The translations under genes were made by a program, and so were the position numbers. 64,000 nucleotides of DNA from Bacillus sp. HSf4 (GTDB lineage: Bacteria > Bacillota > Bacilli > Bacillales > Bacillaceae). This document shows positions 1 to 14,999 of the stretch, in pieces (position 1 is the first letter of the stretch; each line of letters starts with the position of its first letter). The stretch is from contig NZ_CP120679.1 in the NCBI RefSeq assembly GCF_029537375.1, forward strand, positions 3,949,501 through 4,013,500, in the 5' to 3' direction. Below the pieces are notes generated by a model, which was not told the origin of the DNA, ran no database searches, and saw only the letters and a program-made list of their open reading frames with translations.

Positions 1-198
1 TGTCTCCTTTTCCTTGTCATTCATTTCCGCACACAACAATTTCTTGAAATGGTTATTAACACCTGATTGAGCACAAGCAGACGGCAGATTAACGGTCTTT
101 GGACACTGTTTATCAGCCCCTTCGGCATATTATTTTGAAATATTTGTATGAAGCTGCCCATGTCAAAAGCGTTCATGATGATGACATATATGCCAACT

Positions 199-224
199 AA
201 AAAAACGCTCCCAGGGGAAGCGCC
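199..224 (-). terminator. spoIID terminator
   Basis: On the minus strand a GC-rich hairpin (arms at 206-212 and 215-222, one bulge) follows the spoIID stop and runs into seven T residues. The remaining bases 1-198 show no gene or site I can support. Confidence 0.75.
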
Positions 225-226
225 TT

Positions 227-1258
227 TTATTTTTTCGCCATGTATTTATTTAAAAACTTGTCAGCGTTGGAAATAGCCGTGCCTTGGTAATAATATTTGA
301 CGATGTCTTCCGCTTTCTTTCCTTCCTGCGCCATATAATGGGCTCCGTATTGGCTCATCCCCACTCCGTGGCCATAGCCCCGCGTTGTCACGATGATCTG
401 GTTCCCTTTGCGCTTCCATTCAAAATCGGCCGACTGAAGCCCAAGTTTTTCCCTAACGTCTCTTCCCTCTATTTTCTTCCCGTTGATCACGACGTTTGCC
501 ACGCGTTTTCCGGGCGTCCGACCGGTGATTTCCCCGATGCTGTTGGAATCCGAGAGCTGGACACCGAGCTTTTGTTCGAACTCCGCCACCGTAAAGGTCT
601 TATGGTTTAAAAACTTAGGGGATTTGCGGTCCCAGGCACTTTTTACGCTTTTCAGATACGGAATATCACTTGTCCAATAGGCTTCGGCATTTTCAGTATA
701 GCCATTGCTTGTGGAAAAAAACGATGCGTCAATCGGCTTATGATTGTAGGTTAAAATTTTGCCTTGTGTGCTGGCAACGGCTTCGGTCACCTTCTTTATC
801 TTCCAGTCATAATCCTCTTTCCAAATTTGCCGAAGCTCTGATTTGCTTTTATACACCTGGAACATCTGGCTATCATCGACAAGCGAGCCTTTAGGCGGCT
901 GCACAGCCTGATCCGATACCATCTGTCTGACGATGTAAGTGCGGGCTGCAAGCGCCTGTGCTTTTAAAGCTTCGATGTTAAAATCAGCCGGCATTTCTGA
1001 GGCGACAACCCCCATGACATACTCTTCTAACGGAATGTCTTCTACTTTCCGGTCAGCCGTTCTATAGACCGGAATCGAAACGGGAGACTCTTTTAATATT
1101 GCTGTCTTCTTTTCCTCTTTTTGTTCAGTCTGCCTCTCTGAGATTTGCGTCCCGGACTCTCCTTTAAAAGGAAGAACAAGCAGGGTTGGTACGAGTAAAA
1201 TCAGCATGCATATGCCTGCTAGTACAATCAATAGCTGTTTCAAATTAGCTGCCCCCAT
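227..1258 (-). CDS. spoIID: SpoIID, sporulation peptidoglycan lytic transglycosylase
   Basis: SpoIID is the mother-cell membrane protein of the SpoIID-SpoIIM-SpoIIP machine that degrades septal peptidoglycan during engulfment. The 343-residue protein has one N-terminal membrane segment (about residues 7-30) and the SpoIID/LytB domain, with the motifs EEYVMGVVASEMP and GYGHGVGMSQYGA near the C terminus. The first ATG has a weak AAAGGG site. A TTG at 1243 gives LKQLL, which lines up better with the B. subtilis N terminus as I remember it, so the start is uncertain by five codons. The family is sigma-E controlled, but I could not place a convincing sigma-E promoter upstream. Confidence 0.95.
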   Translation of the reverse strand: MGAANLKQLLIVLAGICMLILLVPTLLVLPFKGESGTQISERQTEQKEEKKTAILKESPVSIPVYRTADRKVEDIPLEEYVMGVVASEMPADFNIEALKAQALAARTYIVRQMVSDQAVQPPKGSLVDDSQMFQVYKSKSELRQIWKEDYDWKIKKVTEAVASTQGKILTYNHKPIDASFFSTSNGYTENAEAYWTSDIPYLKSVKSAWDRKSPKFLNHKTFTVAEFEQKLGVQLSDSNSIGEITGRTPGKRVANVVINGKKIEGRDVREKLGLQSADFEWKRKGNQIIVTTRGYGHGVGMSQYGAHYMAQEGKKAEDIVKYYYQGTAISNADKFLNKYMAKK

Positions 1259-1394
1259 TTCTGTTTTGTCCCTTTCATTTTATGGGCGCAGACAAGCTAT
1301 TATGACTGTACTTTTTAACAGAACACAAGTATATTTCAAGCTGTTTTTGTGCACAATGATAGATATGAAAGACAACTTGGTATAGAATGCTTGA

Positions 1395-1432
1395 TAAATA
1401 AAAAATCAGCATGTCGTATGACATACTGATTT
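1395..1432 (-). terminator. murAA terminator
   Basis: A twelve-pair inverted repeat (AATCAGCATGTC and its near-complement, 1404-1432) lies just after the murAA stop. On the minus strand it is followed by a T-rich run. It separates the ywzB-ywmB-murAA transcript from spoIID. Confidence 0.85.
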
Positions 1433-1440
1433 CGTTACGT

Positions 1441-2751
1441 TTATGCGTTTAAATCTGATACAACTTCTTTGCTTTCAAGGCGGGCTGCTTCTTCATCGTT
1501 TACGCGTTCGATATCAGCGCCAAGGCTTGCAAGTTTTTGATGGAAGTTGACATATCCGCGATCCAAGTGCTTTAATTCTGTCACCCTTGTATGACCGTCT
1601 GCGACAAGGCCAGCCAAAATCAGAGCTGCACCAGCCCGCAGGTCGGTTGCGGCCACTTCAGCGCCTTGAAGCTGCACAGGACCGTTAATGATGACAGAAC
1701 GCCCTTCAATTTTAATGTCTCCATTCATACGGCGAAACTCCTCCGCATGCATGAAACGGTTTTCGAATACGGTTTCTGTGATCATGCTGGTTCCATTTGC
1801 GCGCATTAAAAGTGCCATCATCTGTGACTGCATATCAGTCGGGAAACCTGGATGAGGCATCGTTTTTAAATCGATCGCTTTTAATTTAGCAGGGCCGATA
1901 ATCCGCAGACCGTCTGCTTCTTCCAAAATTTGAACGCCCATTTCTTCCATTTTGGCAATTAAAGATGTTAAATGCTCGGGAACAGCCCCTTGCACCAATA
2001 CGTTCCCTTGGGTAATCGCCGCCGCAACCATAAAAGTTCCCGCCTCAATCCGGTCAGGAATAATGGTATGTTTGGCGCCGTGAAGCGTTTTAACACCTTC
2101 AATTTTAATGGTGCCTGTACCGGCACCCCGAATTTTACCGCCCATTGCGTTGATATAATTAGCCAAATCAACGATTTCCGGCTCTTTCGCAACGTTTTCC
2201 AGCGTTGTCGTACCTTCCGCCAGAGCCGCTGCCATAATCAAGTTTTCAGTCGCTCCGACACTAGGGAAATCAAGATAAATCTTCCCTCCTTGAAGACGTC
2301 CTTCCACAATCGCTTCAATAAAGCCGTTGCCGACCTTGATTTTTGCCCCCATTGCCTCAAAGCCTTTGAGATGCTGATCAATCGGTCTCGAGCCGATCGC
2401 ACATCCTCCCGGCAGAGCTACTCTTGAATGGCCGGTACGAGCAAGCAGCGGGCCCATCACCAATACAGATGCGCGCATTTTTCGGACATATTCAAACGGA
2501 GCCTCAGTTGACAATGTGCGAGATGCATCAACCGTTACTGTATTATTCTCAAAATGTACATCTGCGCCTAGATGACGTAACACTTCGTTAATCGTATATA
2601 CATCGGAGAGCGTAGGCACATCACATATTACGCTTTTTTCTTCACTGGCTAATAAAGATGCAGCGATAACAGGTAAAACGGCATTTTTTGCTCCTTCAAC
2701 TTTGACTGTGCCGTTTAACTTTCGACCGCCGCGGACGATGATTTTTTCCAA
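1441..2751 (-). CDS. murAA: UDP-GlcNAc 1-carboxyvinyltransferase MurAA
   Basis: This enzyme transfers enolpyruvate from PEP to UDP-N-acetylglucosamine, the first committed step of peptidoglycan synthesis in the cytoplasm, and is the fosfomycin target. The 436-residue length is normal. Visible family features are K22-N23 in EGAKN and the catalytic loop [13 protein letters not shown] with Cys117. A second paralogue lies at 29051-30340. This copy, between ywmB and spoIID, matches the B. subtilis murAA position (the essential paralogue there). It is probably co-transcribed with ywmB, 32 bases upstream. Confidence 0.97.
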   Translation of the reverse strand: MEKIIVRGGRKLNGTVKVEGAKNAVLPVIAASLLASEEKSVICDVPTLSDVYTINEVLRHLGADVHFENNTVTVDASRTLSTEAPFEYVRKMRASVLVMGPLLARTGHSRVALPGGCAIGSRPIDQHLKGFEAMGAKIKVGNGFIEAIVEGRLQGGKIYLDFPSVGATENLIMAAALAEGTTTLENVAKEPEIVDLANYINAMGGKIRGAGTGTIKIEGVKTLHGAKHTIIPDRIEAGTFMVAAAITQGNVLVQGAVPEHLTSLIAKMEEMGVQILEEADGLRIIGPAKLKAIDLKTMPHPGFPTDMQSQMMALLMRANGTSMITETVFENRFMHAEEFRRMNGDIKIEGRSVIINGPVQLQGAEVAATDLRAGAALILAGLVADGHTRVTELKHLDRGYVNFHQKLASLGADIERVNDEEAARLESKEVVSDLNA

Positions 2752-2783
2752 GGTATTCCCCTCCGCGTCCCAATTTCTCTATA

Positions 2784-3524
2784 TTAATATTCAGTCGTGA
2801 CGATTGGTGTGCCAACCGTGACGGTAAGTTTTTCGCCCATTCCCGCATTTCTAAGCGAGACTTGCAAGTTCATTTGATGTTTTTCTGTCTGGATGGATTC
2901 TTTCCACTCGTTAGTATAGGCAGAAACAGATACGAAATTTGGTTCAATTAAATCTTCAACTGACTTTGCGTTAAATTCATTGACAAGTTCTTTTGCTTTT
3001 TTTTGCAAAACAACATTCATCATACCATTTAAATAGCCCTTTAGACAAGTAAAAATTGCGGTCTTTTCTCGCATTATGTCGAATGCATTCCGTTCAAACT
3101 GCTTATATGTATGATTCCAGTTTTCCCGTGATCCCGCGCCTTTTTGCTCATATAATAAATACGAAACTAGTCTTTGTTTTGTGTGGGTAGCCGTCAAATA
3201 TATTTTCGATCTGATTCGGTTTTTCCTGTCGGTATGAATACCTGTCGCTTTTAATGTGTTGCTTTCTTTTGTTACAGTCCATTCATACTGTCGATATTGT
3301 TGTTTGAAATGTTTCACTTTTGCAAAAAAATCATCTTCAGTCAAAGACAGCTGTTTTTTGGTGTGAAGCGTCCATTCTTCAAGCACAACGTCATGGCGGT
3401 TTAAACCTTCCGCCAGCTGCTCAAGCGTCGAATTCCCCGCCGCTTGAAGCGATTGAAATACATGAACCATCAGAAATAAAACCATAATAAAAATGAGGGC
3501 ATAAACCGTTTGTTTTTTCTTCAT
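2784..3524 (-). CDS. ywmB: YwmB family protein, exported
   Basis: This is a 246-residue member of the conserved Bacillus YwmB family, whose fold is described as TATA-box-binding-protein-like. Its biochemical role is unknown to me. The N terminus has two or three lysines followed by a hydrophobic stretch (residues 8-28) ending at LQAAG, consistent with a signal peptide or anchor, so the bulk is probably extracytoplasmic. It sits between ywzB and murAA in one direction. A cell-envelope role is suggested only by context. Confidence 0.85.
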   Translation of the reverse strand: MKKKQTVYALIFIMVLFLMVHVFQSLQAAGNSTLEQLAEGLNRHDVVLEEWTLHTKKQLSLTEDDFFAKVKHFKQQYRQYEWTVTKESNTLKATGIHTDRKNRIRSKIYLTATHTKQRLVSYLLYEQKGAGSRENWNHTYKQFERNAFDIMREKTAIFTCLKGYLNGMMNVVLQKKAKELVNEFNAKSVEDLIEPNFVSVSAYTNEWKESIQTEKHQMNLQVSLRNAGMGEKLTVTVGTPIVTTEY

Positions 3525-3665
3525 TTTCCATCATCCTCTCCTACTCTCCATTGTTGACGGATCGCAGGAAAAGCATACGTGGAAAAACAAGGTCAACCCG
3601 CACGAATTGCGGACGACCAGGCTCAAGGTTTAGCCCGCATTTTGTCCATTCCTAAAAAGTTCGGA

Positions 3666-3899
3666 TTAGGAAAATAAATTTTGCAGCTGTCTGGAATAAT
3701 AAAGATAATCCAAGAAAAAGTTGCTGACAGTGGAGCCGATGGCTATCGTAATCAGGATCATGAACAGCCTTGCCTGAATGATTTTCCCTTTCCTGATGAG
3801 CGGATCGATGTTGACCGAAAGAAGAGCCCACCATGTCAGCGCAATAAAAACAAGATGAACGAAAATACTGACAGCAGCCTGTTGTCCAATCCCTTCCAT
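3666..3899 (-). CDS. ywzB: YwzB, DUF1146 small membrane protein
   Basis: A 77-residue integral membrane protein of the DUF1146 family, with two hydrophobic segments (about residues 9-28 and 41-63). I chose the ATG at 3899 because AAGGAGG lies 11 bases before it. An in-frame upstream extension to 3950 has no ribosome site and would exceed the usual family length. It is the first gene of the ywzB-ywmB-murAA unit, behind the promoter at 4001-4029. Its function is unknown. Bases 3900-4286 hold only that promoter and the atp terminator. Confidence 0.85.
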   Translation of the reverse strand: MEGIGQQAAVSIFVHLVFIALTWWALLSVNIDPLIRKGKIIQARLFMILITIAIGSTVSNFFLDYLYYSRQLQNLFS

Positions 3900-4000
3900 T
3901 ATCGGTGACGCCTCCTTGTGTTGAGGGCCGGGTGAAATCGTCCGGCACATCCTAGTCTCTTCTGCTTAAGGATAAGGAATCATGCTGATCATTTCAAATC

Positions 4001-4029
4001 ATTTTACCAATTTTCATGTTTGATGTTAA
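4001..4029 (-). promoter_or_regulatory. sigma-A promoter of ywzB-ywmB-murAA
   Basis: The minus strand reads TTAACA, 17 bases, then TAAAAT with a TGG extended -10. It lies about 100 bases upstream of the ywzB start. Confidence 0.75.
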
Positions 4030-4240
4030 TACGGTGGTGCATAGTACTTTTTTCCACAGATGTAGTGATCCCCTATTGCCTGAGGTGTTTGTTTTAGGAG
4101 TGAATAGATTCAGTGGATGCATCTCACTTCCTCATTTGCTGGAAGAGAAAATAGCTTACTATTTTGATTATAGAGAGATTCGAACCAAAAAGATGAACAA
4201 TTTGTGAACTTTTTTCAACATTTATTCTGGCTTCCTGAGC

Positions 4241-4282
4241 AAAAAAAGGACCCGTCCCACACTTCAATATGGGAAGGGTCCG
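4241..4282 (-). terminator. atp operon terminator
   Basis: A hairpin with GGACCC/GGGTCC and TCCCA/TGGGA arms follows the atpC stop codon and ends in seven T residues on the minus strand. This is the expected end of the ATP synthase operon. Confidence 0.9.
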
Positions 4283-4286
4283 GATT

Positions 4287-4694
<408 letters not shown>

Positions 4695-4705
4695 CTAGGA
4701 CCAGA

Positions 4706-7013
<2,308 letters not shown>

Positions 7014-7095
7014 TCACCACCTTTTTGTTTTCAAATTCGCTTCGAAATACGTGAAAAAGAGAGAAAAAGACACTCTTTTTCTCACCTTTTATTGT

Positions 7096-8604
<1,509 letters not shown>

Positions 8605-8611
8605 TTAGGTT

Positions 8612-9166
8612 TCACCCCTTCTTTCGATTTTCACCCGCTAATTGACGCTCGATCCGGGCAAGCTTTCCGCTTACACTGCCGTCAAAAATGCGGTTTCCAA
8701 TGCGGATTTTCACTCCGCCTATCAAATCCGGGTTCACTTCATTTCTGACGCGCAATGAAGCGGCTCCGGCTTTCTTTGCAAACACTTCAGAAAAAGAGGC
8801 AATCTCCTCTTCACTGAGCGGTTTTACAGAATACACGATGGCATCTTCCGTCTGGCGTGAACGGTTTGCCATTTTAACATACTCATCCGCGAGTTCGGGG
8901 ATGATCTTCGTCCGCGCCCGGTCGACCAGAAGATAAAGTGTATGCAGCACTGCAGTCGAGACAGACCCGAATGCACCTTTTAAAACCTGCTTTTTCTTTT
9001 CCGTCGGCACTTTCGGATGACTCAGCACCGCATTCAGTTCTTTATGATCGATAAAGATTTTCCTGATGACGGTCAGCTCTTCTTCTATTTCATCGACCAG
9101 CTTGGATTCAAGCGCAATGTCAAACAGAGCGGCTGCGTATCGTTTTGAGACAGCTGATTCACTCAT
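8612..9166 (-). CDS. atpH: ATP synthase F1 subunit delta
   Basis: The 184-residue delta subunit connects F1 to the peripheral stalk formed by subunit b. The N-terminal signature [12 protein letters not shown] and the C-terminal segment [19 protein letters not shown] are typical of the OSCP/delta family. Its start overlaps the end of atpF by four bases, consistent with translational coupling. Confidence 0.97.
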   Translation of the reverse strand: MSESAVSKRYAAALFDIALESKLVDEIEEELTVIRKIFIDHKELNAVLSHPKVPTEKKKQVLKGAFGSVSTAVLHTLYLLVDRARTKIIPELADEYVKMANRSRQTEDAIVYSVKPLSEEEIASFSEVFAKKAGAASLRVRNEVNPDLIGGVKIRIGNRIFDGSVSGKLARIERQLAGENRKKG

Positions 9167-9693
9167 CGGCTTTCTCCTACTTCTTTAAGGTAATCCTGGA
9201 TCAATTTTTCCTGGGCTTGTTCGTCCAGTTCTTTTTCGATCACTTTTGAAGCGATCATGACAGAAAGTGAAGCGACCTGCTCGCGCAGCGCGCTGACGGC
9301 CTGATCTCTTTCCTTGACGATCTCGCTTCTTGCAGATTCTTTCATACGTTCCGCTTCCTGACGCGCAGCCTTGATGATTTCTTCTTTTTGCTGTTCACCC
9401 AACTTTTTCGCATTTTCAATCAGCGAATGGGATTCTTCGCGTGCTTCTTTCAAAAGCGCCTGCTGCTCTTCAATGAGCTTTTTCGCTTCTTCATTCTTTT
9501 TCTCGGCAGAGGAGATTTCCCCTGTGATGTAGTCTTCACGTTCTTTCATTATATTTAACAGCGGTCCTAAAGCGTATTTCTTCAAGAGCGCTAATAAAAT
9601 CAACATGGCAACAAGCTGGAACAGCATCGTTCCCGCGTTAAAACCGACTCCTGCTCCCAAAACCTGTGGAATAAAAGACATCGAATACGCCAA
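9163..9693 (-). CDS. atpF: ATP synthase Fo subunit b
   Basis: Subunit b anchors the stator. The 176-residue protein has one N-terminal membrane segment (about residues 22-42, [20 protein letters not shown]). A long charged coiled coil rich in Glu, Lys and Ala then runs to the C terminus. It is separated from the upstream atpE by 157 bases, which contain a strong hairpin, and it overlaps atpH by four bases. Confidence 0.97.
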   Translation of the reverse strand: MAYSMSFIPQVLGAGVGFNAGTMLFQLVAMLILLALLKKYALGPLLNIMKEREDYITGEISSAEKKNEEAKKLIEEQQALLKEAREESHSLIENAKKLGEQQKEEIIKAARQEAERMKESARSEIVKERDQAVSALREQVASLSVMIASKVIEKELDEQAQEKLIQDYLKEVGESR

Positions 9694-9795
9694 CTCCCTT
9701 CTTGCAGATTATCTATCCGGGACCGGCAGCACACTTCCCTCTAAAGCAGACGGGGGCACTTCCGGCCATTATGACAGTTCAAGCAATCATAAAGC

Positions 9796-9830
9796 AATGG
9801 CGAAGGCCTCTTGCAGTGATCTTCGCCATT
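9796..9830 (-). other. stem-loop between atpE and atpF
   Basis: A perfect ten-base inverted repeat (AATGGCGAAG at 9796-9805, CTTCGCCATT at 9821-9830) surrounds a 15-base loop in the atpE-atpF gap. It lacks a T-run, so it is not a terminator. It may stabilise the upstream atpI-B-E message; that is inference. Confidence 0.7.
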
Positions 9831-9850
9831 TACCAGTTTTATATTCGCTT

Positions 9851-10078
<228 letters not shown>

Positions 10079-10109
10079 TTAATTGTTATCCATTTGGATA
10101 TGTCTTTTT

Positions 10110-11235
<1,126 letters not shown>

Positions 11236-11309
11236 CAAATACTCTCCTGATGTAAAAATTTTGAAATCTATCTTACGATTACGGTAAACTAGGCGGCTTG
11301 ACCAGTTCA

Positions 11310-11454
11310 CAGAACAATGTGTTCTGCTCAAGACTTCACACATCCCGAAACACGCGGGATGTTTTCCGTCTTTCGCCTGCCAACATGGGGTTTTCAAAGG
11401 ATTTTAACAGAGGACTGGTCATTATGATAACCGCTATGAAAACCTTATCATAAT
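11310..11454 (-). promoter_or_regulatory. structured 5' leader of the atp operon
   Basis: The transcript from the promoter at 11465-11493 would carry about 220 untranslated bases with three perfect inverted repeats. These are ATTATGATAA/TTATCATAAT (11421-11454, right at the 5' end), ACATCCCG/CGGGATGT (11340-11362) and CAGAACA/TGTTCTG (11310-11326). None has a T-run on the minus strand. They could protect the mRNA or bind a regulator. Confidence 0.6.
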
Positions 11455-11464
11455 AGCCTATTTT

Positions 11465-11493
11465 AGCATACAATAGCCCCCTTTAGGTGTCAA
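11465..11493 (-). promoter_or_regulatory. sigma-A promoter of the atp operon
   Basis: The minus strand reads TTGACA, 17 bases, TATGCT. An overlapping TGCTAAAAT extended -10 lies slightly further downstream. It is placed about 225 bases before atpI. Confidence 0.7.
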
Positions 11494-11598
11494 TCTGTTT
11501 AAAGTTAAAAAACTATTCATAATCAGGAAGCTTCTCACAAAATGTTCACAATTATGCCTTATTTAAGACACGCACATGTTTAATTATGGAATAAATCA

Positions 11599-11630
11599 CA
11601 AAAAAAGAAAACCCTTTTCAAGGATTTTCT
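11599..11630 (-). terminator. upp terminator
   Basis: A hairpin (GAAAACCCTT, loop TTCA, AGGATTTTC, 11607-11629) follows the upp stop and ends in seven T residues on the minus strand. Confidence 0.8.
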
Positions 11631-11635
11631 TTTGA

Positions 11636-12265
11636 TTATTTCGTGCCGAACATCCGGTCACCGGCATCACCCAAACCGGGAACGATATATCCCTTTTCAT
11701 TTAGTTTTTCATCTAATGCTGCGATGTAAATGTCAACGTCCGGATGGTGCTTCTGAACTTCGTCAACGCCTTCCGGAGCGGCAATCAGGCACATGAAACG
11801 GATATTCCTCGCACCGCGCTTCTTCAAGCTGTTCAGCGCCTCAACCGCCGAACCCCCTGTTGCCAGCATCGGATCGACAACGATAAATTCGCGTTCTTCC
11901 ACATCGGACGGCAGCTTGACATAGTACTCAACAGGCTTCAGTGTTTCAGGATCACGGTAAAGTCCGACATGGCCGACTTTTGCCGCAGGGATCAGCTTCA
12001 AAATGCCGTCCACCATGCCAAGCCCTGCTCTGAGAATCGGAACGACCCCCAGTTTTTTACCGGCGATCACGCTTGATTTCGCCATTTGAACAGGCGTTTC
12101 CACATCGACTTCCATAAGCGGAAGATCGCGCGTGATTTCAAAAGCCATCAGCGTTGCAACCTCGTCGACAAGCTCCCTGAACTCCTTCGTTCCGGTCTTT
12201 ACGTCCCTGATATATGTAAGCTTATGCTGTATAAGAGGGTGGTCAAACACATACACTTTTCCCAT
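11636..12265 (-). CDS. upp: uracil phosphoribosyltransferase
   Basis: Upp salvages uracil by condensing it with PRPP to form UMP. The 209-residue protein has the PRPP-binding loop [15 protein letters not shown] (about residues 128-142) and the C-terminal uracil-binding segment [23 protein letters not shown] precedes the ATG. It has its own sigma-A promoter (12314-12342) and terminator, and lies between glyA and the atp operon as in B. subtilis. Confidence 0.98.
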   Translation of the reverse strand: MGKVYVFDHPLIQHKLTYIRDVKTGTKEFRELVDEVATLMAFEITRDLPLMEVDVETPVQMAKSSVIAGKKLGVVPILRAGLGMVDGILKLIPAAKVGHVGLYRDPETLKPVEYYVKLPSDVEEREFIVVDPMLATGGSAVEALNSLKKRGARNIRFMCLIAAPEGVDEVQKHHPDVDIYIAALDEKLNEKGYIVPGLGDAGDRMFGTK

Positions 12266-12313
12266 ATCCGGTTTCAGCTCCTTTTAGACGGTCTTTTTTT
12301 CACACTTCTATTG

Positions 12314-12342
12314 ATTCTACATAAAATCTCAACAGGTTTCAA
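12314..12342 (-). promoter_or_regulatory. sigma-A promoter of upp
   Basis: The minus strand reads TTGAAA, 17 bases, TAGAAT, about 50 bases before the upp start. Confidence 0.75.
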
Positions 12343-12366
12343 CAAAAATCCCGCTACAAATTAATG

Positions 12367-12395
12367 ACAAAAAACCGCTCCCTTCAGAGGAGCGG
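12367..12395 (-). terminator. glyA terminator
   Basis: A CCGCTCC/GGAGCGG hairpin (12375-12395) after the glyA stop is followed on the minus strand by six T residues. Confidence 0.9.
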
Positions 12396-12406
12396 CCTGG
12401 TTTATC

Positions 12407-13654
12407 TTAGTAATCCAATTCAGTATATAGAGGGAATCGGTCTGTCAAAGCTTCTACGCGCTGTTTCGCTTCTTCAAGCTTCGCCTGATCTTCATGGTTT
12501 TTCAGAGCAAGCGCGATGATCGCTCCTACTTCTTCGATCGCTTCCAGATCAAAGCCCCGGCTTGTGACCGCCGCTGTACCAACGCGGATTCCGCTTGTTA
12601 CGAACGGTTTTTCCGGATCATACGGAATCGCGTTTTTGTTGACGGTGATTCCGACTTCGTCAAGTACATTTTCGGCGATTTTTCCAGTGATGCCGAGAGA
12701 GCGCAAATCAACAAGTACAAGGTGGTTGTCTGTTCCGCCTGAGACAAGCTGAATGCCTTCTTTAGCCAGCGTTTCAGCCAGGCGTTTCGCGTTGTCGATC
12801 ACGTTTTGTGCATATGTCTTGAACTCGTCTTTTAAAGCTTCACCGAAGGAAACAGCTTTTGCCGCGATGACGTGCATCAGCGGGCCTCCTTGAATACCCG
12901 GGAAGATCGATTTATCGATTTTCTTCGCAAACTCTTCACGGCAAAGAATCATACCGCCGCGCGGTCCGCGCAGAGTTTTATGGGTAGTCGTTGTCACAAA
13001 GTCAGAATAAGGAACAGGATTCGGGTGAAGACCTGCAGCCACAAGACCGGCGATATGCGCCATGTCGACCATCACATACGCGCCGACTTCGTCAGCGATT
13101 TCACGGAACTTTTTAAAATCGATTGTGCGCGGGTATGCGCTCGCTCCGGCTACGATGAGCTTCGGCTTATGTTTAAGCGCTTTTTCGCGGACATCTTCAT
13201 AGTCGATATATTGCGTTTCTCTATCAACGCCGTATTCCACAAAGTTGTATTGAACACCGCTGAAGTTAACAGGGCTTCCGTGCGTCAAATGTCCGCCGTG
13301 GGCAAGGTTCATTCCCAGCACGGTGTCTCCGTGCTCCAAAATGGTGAAATACACGGCCATGTTCGCTTGCGCACCGGAATGAGGCTGAACATTCACATGC
13401 TCTGCGCCGAAAATTTGCTTTGCACGGTCTCTTGCGATGTCCTCGGCGACATCTACATATTCGCAGCCGCCATAGTAGCGTTTTCCGGGATAACCTTCTG
13501 CATATTTATTTGTTAAGACGGAGCCTTGCGCTTCCATCACAGCTTCGCTTACAAAGTTTTCGGAAGCAATCAGCTCAATCTTCGACTGTTGACGTTTCCG
13601 CTCATCTTGAATGGCGCGAAAAACTTGTTCATCTTGCGCAGGTAAATGTTTCAT
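12407..13654 (-). CDS. glyA: serine hydroxymethyltransferase
   Basis: GlyA interconverts serine and glycine with tetrahydrofolate and supplies one-carbon units for purine and thymidylate synthesis. The 415-residue PLP enzyme has the pyridoxal-phosphate lysine Lys226 in [14 protein letters not shown], the substrate motif SENFVS near residue 31 and the glycine-rich [11 protein letters not shown]. It is monocistronic by its own promoter and terminator. Upstream CGAA/TTCG half-sites at 13773-13798 resemble a PurR box, which would fit known purine control of glyA. Confidence 0.98.
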   Translation of the reverse strand: MKHLPAQDEQVFRAIQDERKRQQSKIELIASENFVSEAVMEAQGSVLTNKYAEGYPGKRYYGGCEYVDVAEDIARDRAKQIFGAEHVNVQPHSGAQANMAVYFTILEHGDTVLGMNLAHGGHLTHGSPVNFSGVQYNFVEYGVDRETQYIDYEDVREKALKHKPKLIVAGASAYPRTIDFKKFREIADEVGAYVMVDMAHIAGLVAAGLHPNPVPYSDFVTTTTHKTLRGPRGGMILCREEFAKKIDKSIFPGIQGGPLMHVIAAKAVSFGEALKDEFKTYAQNVIDNAKRLAETLAKEGIQLVSGGTDNHLVLVDLRSLGITGKIAENVLDEVGITVNKNAIPYDPEKPFVTSGIRVGTAAVTSRGFDLEAIEEVGAIIALALKNHEDQAKLEEAKQRVEALTDRFPLYTELDY

Positions 13655-13690
13655 CAGCGAGATCCTCTCCTATCTGTTTCCATTTCGTTA

Positions 13691-13734
13691 ATTATACCAT
13701 CTCATTGTACACGGTTTTTCATGCAAATGTAAGG
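13691..13734 (-). promoter_or_regulatory. candidate glyA promoter
   Basis: On the minus strand an extended -10 TGGTATAAT lies at 13691-13699. A second possible pair is CTTACA, 18 bases, TACAAT, whose -35 lies at 13729-13734. Both sit shortly before the glyA start, and I cannot tell which is used. Confidence 0.5.
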
Positions 13735-13837
13735 GATTATTTTTAAAAATCGTTTTTTATTTTTACCAAATCCGAATATTAAAAGATTAATCGATTCGTA
13801 TTATTCGATATATCACTTTTTGAAAATATTATTTCAA

Positions 13838-13864
13838 AAAAGAAAAAGCCGGATTGCCGGCTTT
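13838..13864 (-). terminator. ywlG terminator
   Basis: A perfect AAAGCCGG-ATTG-CCGGCTTT hairpin (13845-13864) followed on the minus strand by TTCTTTTTT ends the ywlG transcript. Confidence 0.9.
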
Positions 13865-13869
13865 CTCCT

Positions 13870-14412
13870 TTAATCTGCTTCATACACGGCCCGCACTCCG
13901 CCAATCAATTTTGGCCTTGTTCGCGCAAGCGTCACATGCGCCTCGCCGAGCTGCTTCTCCGAGACGCGGACGGGAACGGCCACAGGCTTTAAATGCATGC
14001 CGATGAACGTGTCTCCTATATCGATCCCCGCGTCAGCCTCTATTTGTTCAACGAGCACCGGAGCCTTCATATGTTTATAAGCATATGAAGCCATCGAGCC
14101 TCCCGCTTTCGGAACAGGTACGGCAAAAACAATCGGCAGGCGATGGGCGGCGGCGGTCTCTTCTTCAACGACCAATGCCCTGTTCAAATGTTCACAGCAC
14201 TGAAAAGCGAGCACCGCGCCCGTTTTTTTCTTTAGCTCTTCAAGGCCATTGTAAATCACCCTAGCGATGTCCTCGCTTCCGGAAGTGCCGATATGTCTGC
14301 CGGCCACCTCGCTTGTGCTGCATCCGATGACGACTATTTGGCCGTCATGCAAACCCGCTTCTTGATGAAACTCTTCCAACATAGAACGCCACGTCTGTTC
14401 AAGATTTTTCAT
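13870..14412 (-). CDS. ywlG: YwlG family protein (UPF0340)
   Basis: A 180-residue conserved Firmicutes protein of unknown function. Recognisable family segments are [20 protein letters not shown] near residue 26 and the C-terminal [25 protein letters not shown] end. It has no signal peptide or membrane segment, so it is probably cytoplasmic. It starts 15 bases after rpiB and is likely co-transcribed with it. Confidence 0.88.
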   Translation of the reverse strand: MKNLEQTWRSMLEEFHQEAGLHDGQIVVIGCSTSEVAGRHIGTSGSEDIARVIYNGLEELKKKTGAVLAFQCCEHLNRALVVEEETAAAHRLPIVFAVPVPKAGGSMASYAYKHMKAPVLVEQIEADAGIDIGDTFIGMHLKPVAVPVRVSEKQLGEAHVTLARTRPKLIGGVRAVYEAD

Positions 14413-14427
14413 GATACATGACTTCCT

Positions 14428-14877
14428 TTATTCATGTGTGTTTTCATAGTCGGCGATTTTCCCGATGCGAACGGCATGGCGCCCCGCCGAAAACTCCGTC
14501 GTCAGCCAAACCTTCGCAATCTCGCGGGCCAATCCCGGTCCGATCACCCTTTCACCCATCGCCAAAACATTTGCGTCATTGTGCTCTCTCGTCATTTTCG
14601 CACTGAACACATCGTGCACAAGAGCGCAGCGAATCCCTTTCACTTTATTGGCTGAAATGCTCATGCCGATTCCGGTTCCGCAAATTAGAATGCCTCTGTC
14701 CGCTTCCCCGTTTGCGACTTTTTGCGCGACCGGAAAAGCATAATCCGGATAATCCACAGATCCTGAACCGCATTCACACCCTAAATCTTCATATTCAATG
14801 TTCAATTCGTCCATTAAAGAGATAATTTCCTGTCTGATGTTGACTCCGCCGTGATCTGAAGCAATGATTACTTTCAT
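14428..14877 (-). CDS. rpiB: ribose-5-phosphate isomerase B
   Basis: RpiB interconverts ribose 5-phosphate and ribulose 5-phosphate in the pentose phosphate pathway. I start at the ATG at 14877, with AAGGAGGAG eight bases before it, giving 149 residues beginning MKVIIASDHGG. Family motifs are SDHGG, VDYPDYA and the catalytic cysteine in ILICGTGIGMSISANK. B. subtilis calls it ywlF. It lies between ywlE and ywlG in one direction. Confidence 0.95.
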   Translation of the reverse strand: MKVIIASDHGGVNIRQEIISLMDELNIEYEDLGCECGSGSVDYPDYAFPVAQKVANGEADRGILICGTGIGMSISANKVKGIRCALVHDVFSAKMTREHNDANVLAMGERVIGPGLAREIAKVWLTTEFSAGRHAVRIGKIADYENTHE

Positions 14878-14999
14878 GGAATGACTCCTCCTTGTATTGT
14901 GTGTCGCCAAGAGTCTTTTTGATAGCATCTCTGACTACTTTTTCAGGTTAAGTCTATTGTACCCGCTGCCGCTTCGATTGCAACCGCTTCAGCAGCTTT

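Noticed and set aside
1259..1440. Sigma-E promoter of spoIID
   Set aside because: Several partial matches (CATATCT, CATAATAG, AATATACT) were tried, but none had both elements at 13-15 base spacing.
12872..13516. 214-codon plus-strand open frame opposite glyA
   Set aside because: It is a shadow of the glyA frame, with Cys/Arg/His-rich composition and no ribosome site.
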